A stretch of 38,261 nucleotides of DNA, taken from NCBI GenBank assembly GCA_027064885.1, contig JAMOOZ010000191.1:1-38261 (forward strand), written 5' to 3'. Shown here one piece after another: positions 32,884 to 38,261 of the stretch; position 1 is the stretch's first letter; each line of letters begins with the position of its first letter. The position numbers and the translations under genes were made by a program. The notes below the pieces were generated by a model that saw only the letters and a list, made by a program, of their open reading frames with translations, had not been told where the DNA came from and did no database searches. This DNA is from Desulfurococcales archaeon (GTDB taxonomy: Archaea; Thermoproteota; Thermoprotei_A; Sulfolobales; NBVN01).

Positions 32884-33813
32884 TTATTGTTCTGGTACCC
32901 TTATCCTCAAGTACTGTATTAATTCCTTATACCGGTTCCTCACAGTTACCTCGGTCACGCCAGCAACCCTTGCTACATCTTTCTGTGTTCTTCTCTCATC
33001 ATATAGCTGAGCGGCCGTATAGACAGCTGCAGCAGCCAACCCGGCAGGGTCCTTACCGGCAGTTAAACCCCTCTTCTTCGCTTCCTCAAGAATTTCCATT
33101 GCCTTCTTTATCACCTTACCAGATAGACCGAGAGCGGAAGCGATCCTCGGCACGAAGTCAATGGGATCGGCGATAGGTATTCTCACATTGAGTTCTCTGA
33201 CTAATAGCCTATAGCATCTTGCTACTTCCTTCTTACTGGTCTTGGTGTACTGTGCTATTTCATCTAATGTACGCGGTATTCTAAAGATCCTGCATGCTGC
33301 ATATAGTGCTGCAGCAACAACAGACTCGACTGCCCGCCCTCTAACAACACCCTTTTCTACGGCTTGCCTGTAAATCGTAGCCGCCCGCTCTTTCACCGCT
33401 CGTGGCAGGCCTAATTGATCGGCTATACGCTCCAGCTCTCCTGCGGCTTGTGTAATGTTTCTGTCTATGCTATTCTGTATCCTAGTTCTTATCTGCCACT
33501 TACGCCAACGCATTACTTCAAGGCGACGCTTCATCTCAAGCTTCTTGCCTGAAGCATCACGGTCTCTCCAGTCAATCATCGTTGAGAGTCCGCCGTCATG
33601 AATTGTGGGAGACAGGGGTGAACCTGTGCGTGAGCGCTTTTCGCGTTCTTCTGGAGTAAAGGCTCTCCACTCAGGGCCTTGGTCTATGACTTTGTCCTCA
33701 ACAACCTCTCCCGTCTCCGTGCATATGTACTCACCACGAAACTCATCATAAATTATCTTGTCGGGAGGACACTTAATACTGCCCTCCCCACGCAATTCTT
33801 CCTTTTCTGGCAC
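32884..33813 (-). CDS. tfb: Transcription initiation factor B (TFB)
   Basis: This 309-residue TFIIB homologue recruits RNA polymerase to the TBP-TATA complex. The N-terminal ribbon [20 protein letters not shown] has only two of the four usual Cys, as in Sulfolobus TFB. The B-reader region [20 protein letters not shown] follows, then two cyclin folds and a C-terminal helix-turn-helix ([20 protein letters not shown]) that reads the BRE. The start is GTG 33813 with GAGGTG 7 bases upstream. Two TATA-like boxes lie upstream, at 33856-33865 and 33878-33887. Confidence 0.97.
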   Translation of the reverse strand: MPEKEELRGEGSIKCPPDKIIYDEFRGEYICTETGEVVEDKVIDQGPEWRAFTPEEREKRSRTGSPLSPTIHDGGLSTMIDWRDRDASGKKLEMKRRLEVMRWRKWQIRTRIQNSIDRNITQAAGELERIADQLGLPRAVKERAATIYRQAVEKGVVRGRAVESVVAAALYAACRIFRIPRTLDEIAQYTKTSKKEVARCYRLLVRELNVRIPIADPIDFVPRIASALGLSGKVIKKAMEILEEAKKRGLTAGKDPAGLAAAAVYTAAQLYDERRTQKDVARVAGVTEVTVRNRYKELIQYLRIRVPEQ

Positions 33814-33855
33814 AGGCGAACACCTCGTAATTTGTGCATCATATTTACGCGAAAT

Positions 33856-33887
33856 CTTTATAAGGTTTCCTTAGGGAGTTTATAAAT
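33856..33887 (-). promoter_or_regulatory. Two TATA-like boxes upstream of tfb
   Basis: On the minus strand CCTTATAAAG (proximal, 33865-33856) and ATTTATAAAC (distal, 33887-33878) are 22 bases apart. The proximal one would give a leader of about 20 bases, matching the ribosome-binding site. Confidence 0.55.
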
Positions 33888-34090
33888 CTTTACCTGAGAA
33901 AGAAGCCCCTAGCTTTTAAGTTTAAGACAGTTGATGATTGCTTCATACATGAAGTCCTAATATTTGAAAGAAAGTTATTCGATAGACGCATCGATATAAT
34001 AGTACATAATAAACAGCAGTTTAATGATGATACTACGGCCAGAAGTAGATATTTGAAAGTTTTTGCTCAAGTATTGAGAGGACATGAACT

Positions 34091-34258
34091 GTGGGCTCTG
34101 TCAAACTCGAGAACGTGACTAAGATCTTTCCTTCTAAGATAGTTGCAGTAAATAATATTAACCTGTATCTTCCCGACTTTGGAATTAATGACAGTGTGTC
34201 CTTCATACTCCTAGATCCCTCGGGTTGCGGTAAACAACTACTACAACACCTAGGATAA
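34091..34258 (+). pseudogene. Relic of a sugar ABC-transporter ATPase (MalK-like)
   Basis: GTG 34091 opens a 55-codon frame reading GSVKLENVTKIFPSKIVAVN then NINLYL and SFILLDPSGCGKQLLQ. This is the N-terminus of a MalK-type ATPase, with beta strands and a Walker A region altered from GPSGCGKTT to DPSGCGKQL. TAA follows at 34256. The rest of the roughly 360-residue protein is absent. Confidence 0.7.
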
Positions 34259-34395
34259 GGGCAGAACTAGAGAAGTCAACGAAGGGGTAGAGCATACATT
34301 GTCAACTTAAGATGTAATGAACTTATTTACCGCCCTGTATGACTATTTCGCCTATTAGCCTTAAATAATATTGCTGTCAGCAGTCACCATAACCA

Positions 34396-34765
34396 TACTA
34401 ATACCGTGATCTTAGCCTACGCGTTTGCGAGATATGTATTCAAAAAGACAGGGTGTAATGCCAACCACATTCGTTACACTGAAGCTGGTTTCTCCAATAG
34501 TGATAGCTCTGCTCATAATGATGCTATACAGCTGGTGGGCCCTATCAACACGTATCTAGGCGCGATACTGATCATAGCAGCACCAATCACGTCATTCACT
34601 TACTCACAGCCGAGAGCTTCTTCAAATTCCTACCAGCGGACCACGAGAAGGCAGCAATGGTTGACGGATGCAGCAGGTTAGAGGTCTTTGCGAGTAATGC
34701 CTCATCCAGCCCTCCTAGGAATAACGACGATATGACTACTATCATTCGTAACTGCTTGAAGTCAG
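34396..34765 (+). pseudogene. Relic of a sugar ABC-transporter permease (MalG-like)
   Basis: Pieces appear in successive frames: NTVILAYAFARYVFK; then GVMPTTFVTLKLVSPIVIAL; then INTYLGAILIIAAPITSF; then ESFFKFLPADHEKAAMVDGC with SRLEVF. The last contains the EAA-loop type motif of inner-membrane permeases of binding-protein-dependent transporters. At least three frame changes and stops make it non-functional. It follows the MalK-like relic in the same orientation, so both come from one operon. Confidence 0.7.
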
Positions 34766-35127
34766 TTCGTCATACCCTTTGATATTAAAGAATCTCGCCC
34801 CAATGCGCTGGCGTCCATGGGAAAGCTACCTCTTCGTCGAACATGATAGAGTAGACTACAGAAGGCTCTTAGAGTTCTCACTATTCGTCATGGTAATATT
34901 CCTCTATCCAGATGTACTTGAGGAAGAAAATAGTAGGGTTAGTTTCAAGGTAAAATACGGTGCTGTTTTCTTCCTGTCCTTAAAACAAGTAAGTAAACAA
35001 TTTCAATAGCTTGGCATTCCCAGAAGACTTATACTTATACTTGCTTTTACATGATGAAGTAGTGCCTTTCCTTAGTATTTTATAACTGCAGGGCACTTTA
35101 GAAGCTTAGAAGGAGGTGTCCGTAATT
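34766..35127. other. Spacer between ABC relics and the phosphatase-superfamily gene
   Basis: It holds a 76-codon frame (34779-35009) without a ribosome-binding site or known motif, a TATA-like TTTTATAAC near 35077, and AGGAGG at 35111-35116, which serves the next gene. Confidence 0.45.
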
Positions 35128-36588
35128 TTGGGAAGAACTCTCATAATAGGGCTGGATGGCGTGTCATGGGGCGTACTCCACTATCTCTTTGAGAACTCGG
35201 CAATGCCTTTCTTGCAATCTAAGATCTCCGAGGAATGCACAAGAAAAGCAATTATGAGGTCAACTATACCTCCATGGACGCCACTTGCTTGGAACTCCAT
35301 AGCGAGCGGCGTGAACCCCGGTAAGCATGGCGTGTTTAGCTTCCATAGAGTTCGAAAGCTCGAGGACAAGTTCGTAACGAGGCTCGTTACGGGGTACGAT
35401 ATGAAGTACCCCCGGATCCATGAAATGGCTGCTATGCTCGGGCTCAACGCTATAGCGGTGAATATTCCTGCCTCCTACCCTCCTGAAAGCTCCATCTGTC
35501 ATCCAGGCAAGTGTATAGTTGTTAATGATTGGGCAGCACCCAATATTAGAATATATCCCCAGGAGCTGGAGAGGAGGTACATGCATTACTTCGCATCAAG
35601 CCTGGAAGGACTGAAGCTAAAAGGATCCTCATCGAGCGCCATAGAGAGCATAGCGAGGAGAGCGAGGCTATTCAGTGAAGGAGTACTTAAACTTCTAACA
35701 AACTATGACTGGGACGTTGCCTTCTTGATATTCAGCGAAACAGACTGGGTAATGCATGATAACCCAGCATTCGTTGCTGGCGAGAAACTCATGCCTACAG
35801 CCAAGGTATTCAACATAGCCGATGAATTCATAAGGAAATCTAGCAACTTAGCAGACAACGTAGTGATAGTTTCCGACCACGGATTCAGTGTCTGCCCCTA
35901 CATGATCAACATCCCCTATTTCCTTAAAAAAGAAGGAATTATAGACATAACATTTGACGAAGGAATAGAACTAAAGATTATGGGTATACGCGTACCCCCC
36001 AAACTCATTAAGTTCGTCAAAAGACATAAGAAACTAGCCGCGCTAGCCCATAAAGCTTTAGGCGCGGTGCGGAAGGACTTCATGCACGACAGATATGTTC
36101 CCTACTCTAGGGCCAAGGCTATAATGCCTGACGCAGGGATAATTTACTGTGCCCCCGGGCATGAGGAGGTGGTCCTCAACGCTCTAAAGAAAATACCGGA
36201 AATAAAGGAAGTGATCAGAAGTAACGACGTATACTGGGGCCCATATCTTAGTGAAGCACCTGACTACATAATCATACCCTGCAGAGACTACTGCGTAAGC
36301 GTCGGTAAAGATAAGCCCAGAACAAACCGCAACACTGCCCACCACCGAGACGGGATAATGATCGCGTGGGGCAAAGACGTAAGTAAACTTGCATGGAAAG
36401 AAATACTCGATCCATGGGACGTTGGAACCTACACAATCGCACTAGCTGGAATGCCCTTACCCAAAAACGCCGATGGCTTCATACCAACAAAAGAGCGCAA
36501 AATCCACAACTACCTAATCAAATGGCGCGTAGCAAGAAAAGCAAGAAAAATCAAGAAAACGCCACAAAACACTAACCACAATAAGTAA
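35128..36588 (+). CDS. Alkaline-phosphatase-superfamily hydrolase (type I phosphodiesterase/nucleotide pyrophosphatase-like)
   Basis: This 486-residue metal-dependent hydrolase has the N-terminal metal/nucleophile region LIIGLDGVSWGV, the MRSTIPPWTPLAWNSIASGV loop, LIFSETDWVMHD and the metal motif VVIVSDHGFS, as in archaeal phosphodiesterase/phosphoglycerate-mutase-like AP enzymes. The substrate is unknown; relatives act on nucleotides, lipid headgroups or glycans. TTG 35128 is preferred over GTG 35116 because the GTG overlaps the strong AGGAGG site (35111-35116), which is spaced 11 bases from the TTG. The C-terminus is very basic. Its 3' third is A-rich, like that of ileS. It stands alone between decayed genes. 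Confidence 0.8.
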   Translation: MGRTLIIGLDGVSWGVLHYLFENSAMPFLQSKISEECTRKAIMRSTIPPWTPLAWNSIASGVNPGKHGVFSFHRVRKLEDKFVTRLVTGYDMKYPRIHEMAAMLGLNAIAVNIPASYPPESSICHPGKCIVVNDWAAPNIRIYPQELERRYMHYFASSLEGLKLKGSSSSAIESIARRARLFSEGVLKLLTNYDWDVAFLIFSETDWVMHDNPAFVAGEKLMPTAKVFNIADEFIRKSSNLADNVVIVSDHGFSVCPYMINIPYFLKKEGIIDITFDEGIELKIMGIRVPPKLIKFVKRHKKLAALAHKALGAVRKDFMHDRYVPYSRAKAIMPDAGIIYCAPGHEEVVLNALKKIPEIKEVIRSNDVYWGPYLSEAPDYIIIPCRDYCVSVGKDKPRTNRNTAHHRDGIMIAWGKDVSKLAWKEILDPWDVGTYTIALAGMPLPKNADGFIPTKERKIHNYLIKWRVARKARKIKKTPQNTNHNK

Positions 36589-36659
36589 AAGAAGACGAAC
36601 AATCAACGAGACCTTAAGACGAGACCCATTAGCTAGGCACTAAGGGATTGCCAATAAAG

Positions 36660-37235
36660 AGTAGGTAAATGGAGAAGGCGTTCGACGTTAATGCGAGTAC
36701 CCGTGAATAGTGCATTGAGAGTGGTGGAGACGCTGGATGAGGTTCCGCCTACTTACAGCTCAGCACCGAAGCCTTCGCTGGACCGTAAGTGCACATCATG
36801 AACGTGCCGAAGTAATCCCGGTCGGCCCAGAAATGGAATCCTACGTCTTCCCACGGTAGGTTTCGAGAGATAAGTTAAGTTATTCCGGGAGCGAAGCTAT
36901 AGTCGTATCACCCTCATGGAGCCACGGAACTACATCACTGACAATATAACGGTCTCTTCATAAACGCCACGCAACCGATTCTCTCAACAATTTCGTTAAA
37001 CGTGGATAGCTTAACTAACTTCAATGAAATTAACGCCTAAAACACCTCATACCCGCTTAAGTAAATATCAAGGTTACCGGAACCGCCAACACGGAAATGG
37101 GGCCAATAACCTCCTTAATCGCGACCAAAAGTATACTTAACATGTCAGCTCACCGTCAGTCAATACGTTATCCATAATAGCAACGCCGTTGGCATCTAAG
37201 CGACCGAAGGTTATGCTCTCACTAACAATTCGTTA
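36660..37235 (-). pseudogene. Decayed coding stretch, family not identified
   Basis: On the minus strand, fragments with protein-like composition occur in successive frames: ITFGRLDANGVAIMDNVLTD; LLVAIKEVIGPISVLAVPVT; LKLVKLSTFNEIVERIGCVA; and NLPWEDVGFHFWADRDYFGT followed by FMMCTYGPAKA. Stops and frame changes separate them. I cannot name the family. It lies in the gene-poor stretch between the phosphatase-superfamily gene and tRNA-Thr. Confidence 0.45.
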
Positions 37236-37389
37236 CGTAGATAAATACCTAGAATGTTTGTGCGATTCCATGACGTTGTATATATAATCAAGGGGACCTG
37301 CAATGTTATGGAACGTGTTAGGGTGAATGTGTTCGAAAGTGCTAATGTATTAACGACGAGTAGCAAACAGAGTTTAAGAATTGGCAAAA

Positions 37390-37465
<76 letters not shown>

Positions 37466-37511
37466 CCATTATTTTCTATGATTTATGGGGTTTTTAGGCG
37501 TTAAGCTCGCG

Positions 37512-38261
37512 TTATTGTTTTCTTGCCTGTATGAACGATATTAGCTCTATGAGTGTTTTCGCTGCTAGGAACGATGTTATGTCTGACGTGTCGACGAGGG
37601 GGTTCACCTCAACCACGTCCGCGCCTAGGGTTCTCTCATCTGTTAGGCGCCATAGTACGTCGAGTAGCTGGGTCGGCGTTATGCCTTCCGGTTCGGGAGT
37701 AGCTACGCCTGGTGCGTATGCTGGGTCTATGACGTCCATGTCTATGGAGAAGTAAATTTTTGGGCAGTGGCTTGTGAGGTCCTTTACCTTATTAGTGATT
37801 TCCCTTATGCTTTTCCGCATAATGTCGAAGCTCGTAACGTATTTAACACCTAGTTTCCGTGCGTCCTCAACTTCGCTCTTTGACGCCGCCCTCACACCTA
37901 TGATTACTATGTTGTTGCTTCCGACAACCTCGGTCAACCTGCGTGTCGTGCACGCGTGGCTCCACCTATACCCTAAGTACTCAGGCCTCAAGTCTAGGTG
38001 GGCGTCGAACACAACCACGCAGGGGGCGTGACCTAAGTGCTGCGTTGCACCATCAATAACTCCGCACGTAATTATGTGGTCACCCCCAATGAACACGGGT
38101 ATTCTTCCCCTTCCCAGCATGTCGCTCGTCACTACTGCAACATTCTTCAGTGTAGCGACGGTATCCCCATGAGAGACTGCCACGTCTCCCTCATCATGGG
38201 GGGGCTGAAGCTCTAGATCCACACCGCATCTGAAGGAGTAGGTTTCTAGGCTTTGTGACAC
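37512..38261 (-). CDS. Agmatinase/arginase-family ureohydrolase, 5' end at or beyond the window edge
   Basis: At least 249 residues of a Mn-dependent ureohydrolase, which splits agmatine (or a related guanidino compound) to urea and an amine in polyamine synthesis. Metal ligands are seen in GGDH (59-62), FDAHLDLR (85-92), SHAC (101-104) and SIDMDVIDP (172-180). Family members are usually about 290-310 residues, so the first 40 or more residues probably lie outside the window; GTG 38261 may not be the real start. Agmatinase rather than arginase is the usual archaeal role, but it is not proved by sequence. Confidence 0.88.
   Translation of the reverse strand: MSQSLETYSFRCGVDLELQPPHDEGDVAVSHGDTVATLKNVAVVTSDMLGRGRIPVFIGGDHIITCGVIDGATQHLGHAPCVVVFDAHLDLRPEYLGYRWSHACTTRRLTEVVGSNNIVIIGVRAASKSEVEDARKLGVKYVTSFDIMRKSIREITNKVKDLTSHCPKIYFSIDMDVIDPAYAPGVATPEPEGITPTQLLDVLWRLTDERTLGADVVEVNPLVDTSDITSFLAAKTLIELISFIQARKQ

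Noticed and set aside
33720-33790. Loss of two zinc-ribbon Cys in TFB as a novelty
   Set aside because: Sulfolobus TFB has the same CPPD...CxET arrangement, so it is a lineage feature.
34406-34681. 91-codon plus-strand frame as a gene
   Set aside because: Its conceptual protein is only partly permease-like because the true permease relic changes frame through it.
34779-35009. 76-codon plus-strand frame as a gene
   Set aside because: No ribosome-binding site, no motif, and it lies in a decaying region.

Overview
The window comes from a crenarchaeon, most probably a member of or close to the Desulfurococcales; that order-level placement is an inference. The lineage markers are the chromatin protein Cren7, a CdvB/ESCRT-III-type division protein, the crenarchaeal OB-fold SSB, a TFB of the Sulfolobus type with a reduced zinc ribbon, Rpo12, TATA-box promoters, tRNA genes with encoded CCA, and BHB-type tRNA processing. 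Protein-coding DNA has moderate G+C, and RNA genes stand out as GC-rich, as in hyperthermophiles.

Layout. 0-3.2 kb: two tandem eIF2B-like genes, one with the ribose-1,5-bisphosphate isomerase residues and one without its catalytic Cys, then a PfkB sugar kinase; together they suggest nucleoside salvage by the archaeal pentose-bisphosphate route. 3.2-9 kb: a GC-rich structured element, a tungsten aldehyde:ferredoxin oxidoreductase, a phosphoribosyltransferase, a CdvB paralogue, intron-containing tRNA-Tyr, a translin-family protein, Cren7, a HAD phosphatase and tRNA-Asn. 9.2-12.4 kb: pyrimidine operon pyrF-pyrE-pyrK-pyrD. 12.4-16.2 kb: a small interrupted ORF, ileS and tRNA-Arg. 16.3-17.7 kb: two adjacent toxin-antitoxin loci, each with an intact antitoxin and a broken toxin. 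18-19.8 kb: a BASS-type transporter with its own TetR regulator and a tandem-repeat operator candidate. 20.2-21.6 kb: a Cys/His-rich secreted protein and an MJ0936-type phosphoesterase.

21.6-29.6 kb is the most unusual protein-coding block. A tight minus-strand operon runs pilin, GspE-type ATPase, FlaJ/TadC-type membrane platform, a 771-residue protein of unknown function, and a VirB4/HerA (CedB-like) DNA-pump ATPase. A winged-helix regulator is transcribed divergently. This joins a type IV pilus and a DNA-import-like ATPase in one transcription unit, suggesting a DNA uptake or exchange machine.

29.6-33.9 kb holds small information-processing genes (DUF123 nuclease-like, PqqD-like, SSB, ferredoxin, Rpo12, aIF1, TFB) and a split tRNA with anticodon CAU. 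Its two halves lie in permuted order on the minus strand. Each half has its own TATA box, they share a perfect 14-bp complementary leader/trailer, and the expected bulge-helix-bulge joins them exactly at position 32/33.

33.9-37.4 kb is a decayed region. It contains relics of a sugar ABC transporter (ATPase and permease), an intact alkaline-phosphatase-superfamily gene, and a decayed minus-strand coding stretch. It ends at tRNA-Thr, followed by an agmatinase-family gene that runs to the window edge.
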